7,786 nucleotides of DNA from an uncultured Anaerolineaceae bacterium. Its GTDB lineage: Bacteria; Chloroflexota; Anaerolineae; Anaerolineales; Anaerolineaceae. The position numbers and the translations under genes are program-made. The stretch spans positions 1 to 7,786 of the forward strand of contig CALESS010000597.1 of NCBI GenBank assembly GCA_937907495.1, given 5' to 3'. The notes beneath the pieces are model-generated. The model worked only from the letters and a program-made list of their open reading frames with translations. It searched no databases and was not told the origin of the DNA. Of this stretch, positions 1-6,136 are shown piece after piece. Position 1 is the stretch's first letter. Each line of letters begins with the position of its first letter.

Positions 1-198
1 GTTCCCCATCATCCAGGCCACCAGCAGCACCAGAATCAGCAATGCCAACCCGGTGCCGGCGCGCAGGGCGGCTTCCCCCAATCCCAGCCGAATCAGGCGC
101 TCCCAGGTGGCATTCCAGCCTCTCGGCCGGCCTGTTTGCGGCACTTGTTCGGCATCGTCAACGGATGAGATCCGCGATGTCGGATTGTTTTCGGTCAT
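1..198 (-). CDS. N-terminus of an unidentified membrane protein (partial)
   Basis: The first 66 codons of a gene that runs off the left edge of the window. The protein begins with about 45 mostly polar residues, including a WERLIRLGLGEAALRAG stretch, followed by a strongly hydrophobic segment at about residues 48-64 (LALLILVLLVAWMM), most likely a transmembrane helix or membrane anchor. There is no cleavable signal peptide, because the hydrophobic part sits too far from the start. The start at 198 is preferred over the in-frame ATG codons near 222-228 because those overlap the -10 box of a good promoter, whereas 198 has an AGAGGT ribosome-binding site upstream. It lies downstream of the DUF5054 gene on the same strand but has its own promoter, so it is probably an independent unit. 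No function can be assigned from this fragment. Confidence 0.7.
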   Translation of the reverse strand, partial: MTENNPTSRISSVDDAEQVPQTGRPRGWNATWERLIRLGLGEAALRAGTGLALLILVLLVAWMMGN

Positions 199-210
199 TC
201 GAATTGTTGT

Positions 211-216
211 ACCTCT
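211..216 (-). promoter_or_regulatory. Ribosome-binding site of the partial membrane protein
   Basis: AGAGGT on the minus strand, 12 bases before the ATG at 198. The spacing is on the long side. It would lie at the very 5' end of the transcript made from the promoter at 224-253, leaving a leader of only about 20 bases. It helps choose the start at 198 over upstream ATG codons. Confidence 0.5.
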
Positions 217-223
217 ATTCGCC

Positions 224-253
224 ATCATATCATAACGCGGCGGATTCGGTCAA
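224..253 (-). promoter_or_regulatory. Sigma70-type extended -10 promoter for the partial membrane gene
   Basis: Read on the minus strand: -35 box TTGACC (248-253, 5/6 to consensus), an 18-bp spacer, and -10 box TATGAT (224-229, 5/6 to consensus) preceded by TG at the extended -10 position. It lies directly upstream of the gene starting at 198, with a predicted transcript start near 217. This is the best-matching promoter in the window. It is predicted from sequence only. Confidence 0.6.
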
Positions 254-383
254 GCGGTGTAGATGGGCGTTAAGAGAACGCTCAGGCAGCGAATAACTCG
301 ATTGAGGGCATACCCCCGGGCACAGGCCGCGATGCTTAACCTGCCCGAGCAGGAGAATGACCGGCCAGGCAGCGCGTATTCTC
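254..383 (-). other. Non-coding spacer with two short inverted repeats
   Basis: Spacer between the DUF5054 stop codon and the promoter of the next minus-strand gene. It contains a 5-bp stem with a 4-base loop at 340-353 (CCTGC/GCAGG), 30 to 44 bases past the DUF5054 stop codon, and a 5-bp inverted repeat at 267-281 (GCGTT/AACGC). Neither has a run of T downstream on the minus strand, so a classic intrinsic terminator is not supported. The 267-281 repeat lies just upstream of the -35 box and could be a weak operator. No credible small gene was seen. Confidence 0.35.
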
Positions 384-2363
384 TCAGGTCAATTCCAGCC
401 GGAAGCGGAAACGGCAATCATCCTCCAGCCACATCGGGAAATTGGTGCCCCACAGATTGTTATGCAGGTTGAAATGCACACCCTGCTGCAAATCTGGCTG
501 CTGGTTGTTGAAGTTGAGCAGCGAAGGCTCCCCGGGCGCAACCAGCGGTGCATCCAGCGAGTGGATCACCAGGCTGCGGCCTGCCTCTTGCACCCGCACC
601 CCGCGCCCGGCAGCGTGCAGGTGTCGGTTGCCATTTTCCACCACCTCCAGCGGGGAGATCTCCACCCCCAGCTTATCCACCCGCCACTCGGCGGCGGCAG
701 AAATCGCTGGCTGAAAGCTCAGCCAGGCAGCCTCTGGCAGGCGGCTGGCGGGCTTGTGGAACCATTGCAACTCCACCTCAATCAGCGGCGCCTGCGGATC
801 GAAGGTATATTGCAGGTAAAAATCCTGCGGGCAGCCATATTCCTGCACGGCTTGCGGCTCGCCCGCCAGGTGGAAGAGCAGCCCCCGATCGCTGGCATAT
901 TGTGCGACCACCTGCGGTTGCCACCAGCGGCTGAGCGGGTTGGCGCTCTCCAGGCCGGGCTTGGTGAAATCCTCGCGCGACCAGCCATTGCCCTGTTCCG
1001 CAGGCAGGATGTATTGATGGAAAAAGCGTTCATAATCGGCCGCGGAGAAGGTCTGGTAGCGCAATAAAGCCAGGGGGTGGGCCGGGCTGGCCCAATTCAT
1101 TCCCTGCCGGTCTTGCAGGTGGAGGATGGCGCCGGTTTGCGGGTCAAAGCGGGCGGTGAAGGCGGGCTGCTCAACCACCTGCCCGGTGGCGGGCCGTTCA
1201 TTCCAATCGGCCGGGTTGGGGGGAGAGGGTTGAAGGTCTGCCAGGCGGCGGCGGGCTTCCACCGCCAGCCGTGTCTCGCCCAGGGCGGCCACAGCCGAGG
1301 GGATGTAGGCGCGCTTCTCCGCCCACGAGGCGGCAAAGGAGCAGAAGTTCTCCCGCATGCGGGCAGCGGAGAAATCTGGCGCTGAATAATTCTCGTGGTC
1401 GCCCAGGAAGGTTTTTTCATCCATACCCCAGGTGTGCTCTGCCACCAGCATCAGGCGGCGCTGGAAGGCATCGAAAGCGGCATCCCGGCGCAGCGCCGGG
1501 TCGGCAGCCAGCCACTCGGTGCGCAGGCGCAGCAACTCGCGGTACTGGCTGACCTTCAGCGGGTCGCTGCCCACCCCGTGAATCCAACTATCGCCGATTT
1601 CCCCCACCACCACCGGCAGGCTGTGGCGGATAGGTTCGAGCTGGCGGGCAAAGGCATCCAGGGTGGAGGCGAAAATTTCCGCCCCCGGGTAAGCGTTTTG
1701 CAGGTGGTCGTACACATCCCGCACGGCAGCCATGGACTGTGGCCCCATGTTATCAATCGTATGTCCGAAGGCCAGGGCATCCGGGATGCCAGGGATGACA
1801 AAGGCACTGCCGTAGCCACTCTCGTACATGACGATGACCTCCTCCCCCGCCGGCGCCTGCCAGCGGAAGAGCGGCGGCACCCGTGGCACGCTGGAACCGG
1901 GGTTGACGCCGATGTGCAGGAACTGCACCCCGGCCTCCGCCAGCAGCGGCAGAATCCCCCGCGTATGGCCCGGTACATCCGTGAACTTGGCAGCCACGGT
2001 CTGGCGGCCAAACCGTTCATCCAACCGGCGGGAGAGTGAAAGCCCCACCCGGAATAGCTCAACATCCATCAGTTCGGTGTGGGTGGTGAAGGGCAGCGCA
2101 TGCCAGGCGATATCCCCCGCCAGGATGCTCTCCTCCATCTCCCGCCGCCGGGCCGGGTCGGCCTGCTCCAGGTATTCAAAAATCAACCAGGAACCCGTGG
2201 TCCACACAAAGCGCTGCGTCTTACCTTCCTGGCGCATTTGGCGTGCCAGGGCCAGCGCCGCCGGGATGTACTCTTGAAAGTAATTTTGGATGACGACCGC
2301 TGCATAATTGGTGAAACCGACATCCAGGTGGGTTTTGAAAATCAGGTGGATTTTACGCTGCAT
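384..2363 (-). CDS. DUF5054 protein, GH38 alpha-mannosidase-like glycosidase
   Basis: A 659-residue protein of the DUF5054 family, which resembles glycoside hydrolase family 38 (metal-dependent retaining alpha-mannosidases). The N-terminal barrel region covers about residues 1-350. It opens with KIHLIFKTHLDVGFT, where H12 and D14 match the HxD metal ligands of GH38. TDVPGHT (D129) matches the GH38 nucleophile region, and H262 (DSWIHGVGSDP) and H310 (AEHTWGMD) are further candidate ligands. Residues from about 390 to 659 form a beta-rich region resembling GH38 C-terminal sandwiches and end in the family-typical NLWGTNFPMW block. No signal peptide or membrane segment is visible, so it is probably cytoplasmic. 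The start at 2363 is chosen because the conserved family N-terminus begins there and a GAAAGG site lies 7 bases upstream; the frame stays open to 2513 but that extension would run into the divergent promoters and the transporter start. It is transcribed away from the GPH transporter. Family call is firm; alpha-mannosidase activity is inferred. Confidence 0.88.
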   Translation of the reverse strand: MQRKIHLIFKTHLDVGFTNYAAVVIQNYFQEYIPAALALARQMRQEGKTQRFVWTTGSWLIFEYLEQADPARRREMEESILAGDIAWHALPFTTHTELMDVELFRVGLSLSRRLDERFGRQTVAAKFTDVPGHTRGILPLLAEAGVQFLHIGVNPGSSVPRVPPLFRWQAPAGEEVIVMYESGYGSAFVIPGIPDALAFGHTIDNMGPQSMAAVRDVYDHLQNAYPGAEIFASTLDAFARQLEPIRHSLPVVVGEIGDSWIHGVGSDPLKVSQYRELLRLRTEWLAADPALRRDAAFDAFQRRLMLVAEHTWGMDEKTFLGDHENYSAPDFSAARMRENFCSFAASWAEKRAYIPSAVAALGETRLAVEARRRLADLQPSPPNPADWNERPATGQVVEQPAFTARFDPQTGAILHLQDRQGMNWASPAHPLALLRYQTFSAADYERFFHQYILPAEQGNGWSREDFTKPGLESANPLSRWWQPQVVAQYASDRGLLFHLAGEPQAVQEYGCPQDFYLQYTFDPQAPLIEVELQWFHKPASRLPEAAWLSFQPAISAAAEWRVDKLGVEISPLEVVENGNRHLHAAGRGVRVQEAGRSLVIHSLDAPLVAPGEPSLLNFNNQQPDLQQGVHFNLHNNLWGTNFPMWLEDDCRFRFRLELT

Positions 2364-2370
2364 GGCGGGG

Positions 2371-2376
2371 CCTTTC
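2371..2376 (-). promoter_or_regulatory. Ribosome-binding site deciding the DUF5054 start
   Basis: GAAAGG on the minus strand, 7 bases before the ATG at 2363. It supports this start over the in-frame upstream ATG at 2513, which would add 50 residues unlike the family. Confidence 0.6.
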
Positions 2377-2378
2377 GC

Positions 2379-2397
2379 GGGGAAATGGGGGGAAATG
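2379..2397. repeat. Tandem direct repeat of GGGGAAATG with 10-bp period
   Basis: Two exact copies of GGGGAAATG at 2379-2387 and 2389-2397, one base apart, so equivalent bases lie one helical turn from each other. The pair lies in the predicted leader of the DUF5054 transcript, just upstream of its ribosome-binding site. It may be a regulator site, or a chance G-rich repeat. Confidence 0.5.
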
Positions 2398-2427
2398 CTT
2401 GCTGGTTTTGCTATTCGTGGTTGCAGG

Positions 2428-2446
2428 TAAGTATATAATATCTTTA
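2428..2446. promoter_or_regulatory. 19-bp imperfect dyad over both divergent -10 boxes (candidate operator)
   Basis: The sequence TAAgtATATaATATctTTA is symmetric about position 2437 except for two positions in each arm (lower case, plus the central base). It covers the -10 boxes of both predicted divergent promoters, so one bound dimer could control both sides. AT-rich -10 sequences are partly self-symmetric by nature, which weakens the case; the matching TAA/TTA outer arms are the stronger part. No regulator gene is present in the window. Confidence 0.35.
2434..2439 (+). promoter_or_regulatory. -10 box TATAAT for the GPH transporter transcript
   Basis: Perfect TATAAT on the plus strand, about 62 bases upstream of the transporter start. 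No good -35 box is found at 16-18 bp spacing (CTATTC or neighbours), so the promoter may be weak or need an activator. The predicted transcript start is near 2446, giving a leader of about 55 bases. Confidence 0.4.
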
Positions 2447-2463
2447 CGTTCGCTGGCTGGAAA
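2435..2463 (-). promoter_or_regulatory. Promoter for the DUF5054 gene
   Basis: Read on the minus strand: -35 TTTCCA (2458-2463, 4/6 to consensus), 17-bp spacer, -10 TATTAT (2435-2440, 5/6). It sits 72 bases upstream of the DUF5054 start codon. Its -10 shares the same bases as the plus-strand TATAAT, so the two promoters cannot readily be occupied at once. Confidence 0.45.
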
Positions 2464-2488
2464 AATTCTTTTTTCTGCTTGAAACCCC

Positions 2489-2493
2489 GGAGG
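2489..2493 (+). promoter_or_regulatory. Ribosome-binding site of the GPH transporter
   Basis: GGAGG with 7 bases to the ATG at 2501, close to ideal; it fixes the transporter start. Confidence 0.75.
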
Positions 2494-2500
2494 CTCTCCC

Positions 2501-3796
2501 ATGCAAGAATCAAAGCTCAAATCGTTCAATTACGCCATTGGCATGTTCGGCACATCCATCCCGATTAACATGCTCAAGACGTATGCCGCCATTTTCTATG
2601 TGGATAAGCTGGGCCTGACCACGCTGCAACTGGCAAGTATCCTGCTGGTGTATACCTTCATTGATGCGCTGGATAACCCGGTTTATGGCTTCCTCTCCGA
2701 CCGCACCCGCACCCGTTGGGGGCGCCGCCGGCCCTGGTTGGTGATCGGCACACCGCTGCTGGTGCTGACCTTCATCGCCTTTTATTCCACCCCCGCCTTC
2801 CTGGCGGGCAACGCCCTATTTGCCTACGCCATGCTGTTCTACATCCTGGCGGGCACGCTGGATTCGGTCATCAACGCCAACTACGGTGCGCTCTTCCCTG
2901 AACTGTTTCGCACGGATGCCAGCCGGGCTTCCACCAATGCCCTGCGCCAGGCATTCCAACTGGTGGCGATGATCATCAGCATTGCCCTGACCCCCATGGT
3001 TACCAAGGCGCTGGGCTACAGCCTGACGGCGATTGTCTATGGCATTGTGGGCGGGGCCGTGATTTTGTATATGACCTTTACCTCCCGCGAGGTGAAGGTG
3101 GAAGAGCATGAGCAAAAGCCCCAGTTATGGAAGAGCCTGAAAGACCTGTTCGTCAACCGCAAGTTCTGGATCTCCGGCCTGGCGAATGCCTTCTACAGCG
3201 CGGCCATGTCGCTGGTGTTGGCATCCCTGCCGTTTTTTGTTAAGTACACCCTGCAAATCCCGGAAAGCCAATCCACCATTCTGTTCGCCTCGGTGCTGAT
3301 CATCGCCATCGCCTGCGTGGCGGTGTGGGCCTGGCTGGTGCGCAAATTCTCCCTCATCCCGGTCTGGCGGGCGGCGCTGCTGGCCCTGGCGATTGCCTTC
3401 ATCCCGCTCTATTTTGCCAATTCGCTGGTGACGGCCATTGTGGGCAGTGTGCTGGTGGGCTTCGGTTTCGCCGGGGTGATCACCACCATGGATTTGATCG
3501 CCGCCAAGGTGATGGACGAGGATACCCAGAAGCACAACGTGCGGCGGGAGGGAATCATCTCCAATGCCCTGGGCTTTATGAACCGCTTGAACGGACTGTT
3601 CACCAGCGCCGGGTTTGCCCTGGTTTTTGTGCTCTTCGGTTATGAAAGCGGCAATAACCCCGGCCCCCAGCCGGGCAACGCCGCCCGCTTCCTGCTGACG
3701 GTGTTCCCGCTGGTGCTGATGCTGATCAGCTTTGGCTTCTCATTTTTGATTAATTTCAAAAAAGCCGAACCTGCCCCACTGCGGGACGAGCCATAA
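2501..3796 (+). CDS. GPH-family sugar:cation symporter (MFS, MelB-like)
   Basis: A 431-residue membrane protein of the glycoside-pentoside-hexuronide:cation symporter family (COG2211, MelB-like), which imports glycosides together with Na+, H+ or Li+. The family signature is clear: helix 2 carries DALDNPVYGF (residues 55-64) followed by the loop SDRTRTRWGRRRPWL (66-80). NYGALFPEL (127-135) and RREG (348-351) are further family landmarks. Hydrophobic segments in two groups, on either side of a charged central loop at about 195-225, fit the 12-helix layout. From memory of E. coli MelB, Asp55 is kept, but the position of Asp59 is Asn59 with an Asp at 58, and Lys377 appears as Arg362; cation coupling may therefore differ. 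It is the first gene of the rightward set, which suggests the substrate of the locus is imported as a small glycoside. The specific sugar cannot be predicted. Confidence 0.9.
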   Translation: MQESKLKSFNYAIGMFGTSIPINMLKTYAAIFYVDKLGLTTLQLASILLVYTFIDALDNPVYGFLSDRTRTRWGRRRPWLVIGTPLLVLTFIAFYSTPAFLAGNALFAYAMLFYILAGTLDSVINANYGALFPELFRTDASRASTNALRQAFQLVAMIISIALTPMVTKALGYSLTAIVYGIVGGAVILYMTFTSREVKVEEHEQKPQLWKSLKDLFVNRKFWISGLANAFYSAAMSLVLASLPFFVKYTLQIPESQSTILFASVLIIAIACVAVWAWLVRKFSLIPVWRAALLALAIAFIPLYFANSLVTAIVGSVLVGFGFAGVITTMDLIAAKVMDEDTQKHNVRREGIISNALGFMNRLNGLFTSAGFALVFVLFGYESGNNPGPQPGNAARFLLTVFPLVLMLISFGFSFLINFKKAEPAPLRDEP

Positions 3797-3839
3797 GCGT
3801 TCCGCACTCAGATTCTCGGCAAGCGGAGAAATGCCTCTG

Positions 3840-3902
3840 GAAGCAGCCGGTTATTTTACTCAGAATGGGAGCAGCCCGACAACGGGAAGGGCTGCTCTTC
3901 CC
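3840..3902 (+). other. Hairpins with alternative pairings between transporter and esterase
   Basis: The strongest element is a perfect 9-bp stem, GAGCAGCCC (3869-3877) with GGGCTGCTC (3889-3897), around an 11-base loop. The right arm can also pair with an earlier copy of AGCAGCC at 3842-3848, and a competing 6-bp hairpin GGGAAG (3884-3889) / CTTCCC (3897-3902) uses bases of the same arm. Only TTCCCC follows, so it is a poor intrinsic terminator. It may slow or stabilise the transcript between the first and second genes, or act as a switch. The rest of the 144-base spacer, 3797-3940, contains no visible gene; a weak 5-bp stem lies at 3813-3830. Confidence 0.45.
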
Positions 3903-3930
3903 CGCTTGCGGTCACTCCCACCTATTGAAT

Positions 3931-3936
3931 GGAGGT
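3931..3936 (+). promoter_or_regulatory. Ribosome-binding site deciding the esterase start
   Basis: GGAGGT whose GGAGG core lies 5 bases before the ATG at 3941. It overlaps the in-frame ATG at 3929, which therefore is unlikely to be the start. Confidence 0.75.
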
Positions 3937-3940
3937 AAAA

Positions 3941-4702
3941 ATGGCGCTAATTCGGATGGAGCATGTGCCTGAAACCATCAAGATGAACATCCCCCTCAAC
4001 GTTATCGTGCCGGAACCCGGCGAGATGCAGGGGGTGCCAGTCAGCGAGCGCAAGGTGCTCTACCTGCTGCACGGCCTGAGCGATGATGCCAGCGGCTGGC
4101 AGCGCTACTCGATGATCGAGATTTATGCGCGCCGCTACGGCCTGGTGGTGGTGATGCCCACCGCCCACCGCAGTTTCTACATTGACCAGCCCAACGGCCT
4201 GAAATATTTCAGCTACATTGTGGATGAATTGCCGCGCTACCTGCATGAGGTGTTCGGCATCCCGCCCAAGCGGGAGAATACTCTGCTGGCGGGTCTTTCA
4301 ATGGGCGGCTACGGCGCCATCAAAGCGGCCTTGCTGCGCCCGCAGCAATATTCCGCGGTGGCCGCGTTCTCCGGTGTCACCTCGCTGGCCATTCTCTCCA
4401 CCCACCCGGATGATGCCCGCCAGGCAGAATTCGTCCACCTGTTCGGCAGCCTGGATCAACTGGGCGGCAGCGAGCATGACCCGGCGGTCTGGCTGGGCCG
4501 GGCGGCGCAGAACCCGGCAGCCCTGCCGCGCCTGTTCGTGGCCTGTGGCCGTCAGGATGACCTCTACCCGCTGAATGTGATGTTCCACCAGGCCTGCCAG
4601 CAATTGGGTGTGCCGTTGGATTATCACGAGGAAGACGGTCAGCATGACTGGCCCTTCTGGGATATCCAGATCCAGCGCTTTTTGGCGCTGACGCTGGGCT
4701 AG
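3941..4702 (+). CDS. Alpha/beta-hydrolase esterase, EstA / esterase D type
   Basis: A 253-residue serine esterase of the putative-esterase family (PF00756; esterase D, CE1 and the EstA tributyrin esterases of lactic acid bacteria). It would cleave ester bonds, probably short acyl groups such as acetyl on a sugar or small glycoside. The fold landmarks are in order: oxyanion-side LLHGLSDD (42-49), nucleophile elbow GLSMGG with Ser120, acidic residue in CGRQDDLY (Asp206 most likely), and GQHDW with His235. Length matches EstA proteins of about 255-260 residues. There is no signal peptide, so it acts in the cytoplasm. It lies 144 bases after the transporter and 64 bases before the PHP gene, on the same strand, and probably shares a transcript with them. 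Substrate is unknown; S-formylglutathione hydrolase is less likely given the EstA-like overall sequence and the sugar-locus setting. Confidence 0.87.
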   Translation: MALIRMEHVPETIKMNIPLNVIVPEPGEMQGVPVSERKVLYLLHGLSDDASGWQRYSMIEIYARRYGLVVVMPTAHRSFYIDQPNGLKYFSYIVDELPRYLHEVFGIPPKRENTLLAGLSMGGYGAIKAALLRPQQYSAVAAFSGVTSLAILSTHPDDARQAEFVHLFGSLDQLGGSEHDPAVWLGRAAQNPAALPRLFVACGRQDDLYPLNVMFHQACQQLGVPLDYHEEDGQHDWPFWDIQIQRFLALTLG

Positions 4703-4708
4703 AAGCGC

Positions 4709-4723
4709 TCCCCCGGCGGGGGA
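4709..4723 (+). other. Short GC hairpin after the esterase gene
   Basis: TCCCCC and GGGGGA pair around a 3-base GGC loop just after the esterase stop codon. No T-run follows (ATTGGGTTATTAATT), so it is more likely an mRNA-stabilising or partially attenuating hairpin within the operon than a full terminator. Confidence 0.4.
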
Positions 4724-4749
4724 TTGGGTTATTAATTCGAAACATCGGG

Positions 4750-4754
4750 AAGGA
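4750..4754 (+). promoter_or_regulatory. Ribosome-binding site of the PHP gene
   Basis: AAGGA within GGGAAGGAAA, 12 bases before the ATG at 4767. The spacing is longer than ideal, so translation may be modest, but no better in-frame start is apparent nearby. Confidence 0.45.
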
Positions 4755-4766
4755 AAACGAAACCAG

Positions 4767-6098
4767 ATGACCTCCGTGACTCACACCTTTGAACATCTTA
4801 TCCTGCCGGAACAGGCCGGCAGCTACTTCACCCTGCCATTTGAAATTCAACCCGCCGAACTGCCCGAAGGTTGCGAGAAGCTGACCATCCGCTACGATTA
4901 CCCCCGGCACGATGAACAGCCCCAACCCCTGCCCAATGGCACCTTCCATGCCCGTCCGGAGATTAATATCATTGATATTGGCCTGCTCAACCCGCAAGGC
5001 CGGCAGGTGGGGGCATCCGGCTCCGACAAGAGCGAGTTCTTCATCAGTGAAGTGGCAGCCACCCCCGGCTACCAGCCCTGCCCGGTCGAGTTCGGCCGCT
5101 GGGAGATCCTGCTTGGGGCCTACAAAGTGGCGCCAGGCGGGGTGCGGGTGCGTTTTGAAGTGACCCTGCAGGCCAAACAGGGCCGCTGGTTAAAAGGCGA
5201 CCTGCATACCCACACCCTGGCTTCGGATGGCGTCCACACGCTGGAGGAACTGGCCTGGAAGGCAAAACGCAATGGGCTGGATTTTGTGGCAGTGACCGAT
5301 CATAACCAGTTTATTGCCACTGCTGGCTTGCCGCGCCTGCCGGGGGTGACCCTCATCCCAGGGGTAGAATGGACTCACTACCAGGGCCATGCCAACTTCA
5401 TGGGGGTGGACCGTCCGTATGACGAGCCATTTGCCACCAACACCCCGGAAGAGGCCCAGGCCCGCTTCCGATCCGCCCGCCAGCGCGGGGCGACCATCAT
5501 GATCAACCATCCATTCGATGAGACCTGCGGCTTCCAGTTTGATCTCCAGCAGTTGGAATTTGACTGCATTGAAGTCTGGAACGGCCCGATGCGCGAATCC
5601 AACCTGCGGGCGGTGGGCTTCTGGCAGCAATTACTGGCCGCGGGGAAAAAGGTCCCGGCTTGCGGGGGCAGTGATTATCACCGTGACACACCCTTCATCT
5701 TCCTGGGCGGGCCGAGCATGGGGGTGTTCTCCCTCTCCGCCGGGGCTGGTGATATTCTGAAGGCGGTGCGCCAGGGGCACAGCTACATCGTCTTTGCACC
5801 CAACGGTCCGCAGCTGGCATTGACCGCCGGCGATAAGATGATGGGCGACAGTCTCCCCTGGGCAGAGGTCAAAGAGATGGAGATCGAGGCCAGCGGACTG
5901 CTGGCGGGGGATGTGCTGCGCGTGGTGACCGGCCGCGGTGCGGAGGTCATCTTCCAGGCGCCCACGGATGGCGGGGTACACCTTGTTTACCCCATGGCGG
6001 AGCCTGGTTTCGCCCGCGTCGAAATTCTGCGGGCTTTTTTGCCGGGCCTGCCCATGCTGCCGGCCCTGCTCTCCAACCCGCTTTATTTTGATGCCTGA
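4767..6098 (+). CDS. PHP-domain metallohydrolase, CehA/McbA type
   Basis: A 443-residue protein of the PHP superfamily, CehA/McbA group. CehA and McbA are known as carbaryl (carbamate ester) hydrolases, but the natural role of most members is unknown; PHP domains generally hydrolyse phosphoesters or related bonds with a cluster of metal ions. Residues 1 to about 138 look like an N-terminal beta-sandwich. The PHP domain then carries a full set of candidate ligands: H147 and H149 (DLHTHT), D154 (SDG), D178-H179 (VTDHN), E201 (GVEW), H208 (GHAN), H248 (INHPF), and D303 with H305 (GSDYHR). About 100 C-terminal residues (340-443) form a beta-rich tail. No export signal is visible. It is the last gene of the rightward set, 64 bases after the esterase, which suggests it removes or modifies a substituent on the imported compound. 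The family call is strong; the substrate is not known. Confidence 0.87.
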   Translation: MTSVTHTFEHLILPEQAGSYFTLPFEIQPAELPEGCEKLTIRYDYPRHDEQPQPLPNGTFHARPEINIIDIGLLNPQGRQVGASGSDKSEFFISEVAATPGYQPCPVEFGRWEILLGAYKVAPGGVRVRFEVTLQAKQGRWLKGDLHTHTLASDGVHTLEELAWKAKRNGLDFVAVTDHNQFIATAGLPRLPGVTLIPGVEWTHYQGHANFMGVDRPYDEPFATNTPEEAQARFRSARQRGATIMINHPFDETCGFQFDLQQLEFDCIEVWNGPMRESNLRAVGFWQQLLAAGKKVPACGGSDYHRDTPFIFLGGPSMGVFSLSAGAGDILKAVRQGHSYIVFAPNGPQLALTAGDKMMGDSLPWAEVKEMEIEASGLLAGDVLRVVTGRGAEVIFQAPTDGGVHLVYPMAEPGFARVEILRAFLPGLPMLPALLSNPLYFDA

Positions 6099-6136
6099 GG
6101 ACAAAGTGCTTTCTTGAGGCGTTGAATTTGGGGCAG

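Noticed and set aside
357..1067. Long open frame on the plus strand opposite the DUF5054 gene (others at 548-934 and 1395-2039).
   Set aside because: They lie antisense to a gene with clear family motifs, have Gln/His/Arg/Pro-rich shadow-type composition and no recognisable domain. GC-rich DNA has few stop codons, so such frames are expected.
2364..2513. N-terminal extension of the DUF5054 frame to an ATG at 2513.
   Set aside because: The extra 50 residues are unlike the family, would overlap the transporter start and cover both divergent promoters; the start at 2363 has its own ribosome-binding site and conserved N-terminus.
3929..3940. Alternative esterase start at 3929 (adds four residues).
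   Set aside because: This ATG overlaps the GGAGGT ribosome-binding site that serves the ATG at 3941.
3797..3940. Possible separate promoter or small gene between transporter and esterase.
   Set aside because: No pair of -35/-10 boxes with acceptable spacing and no open frame with a ribosome-binding site was found; only hairpins are supported.
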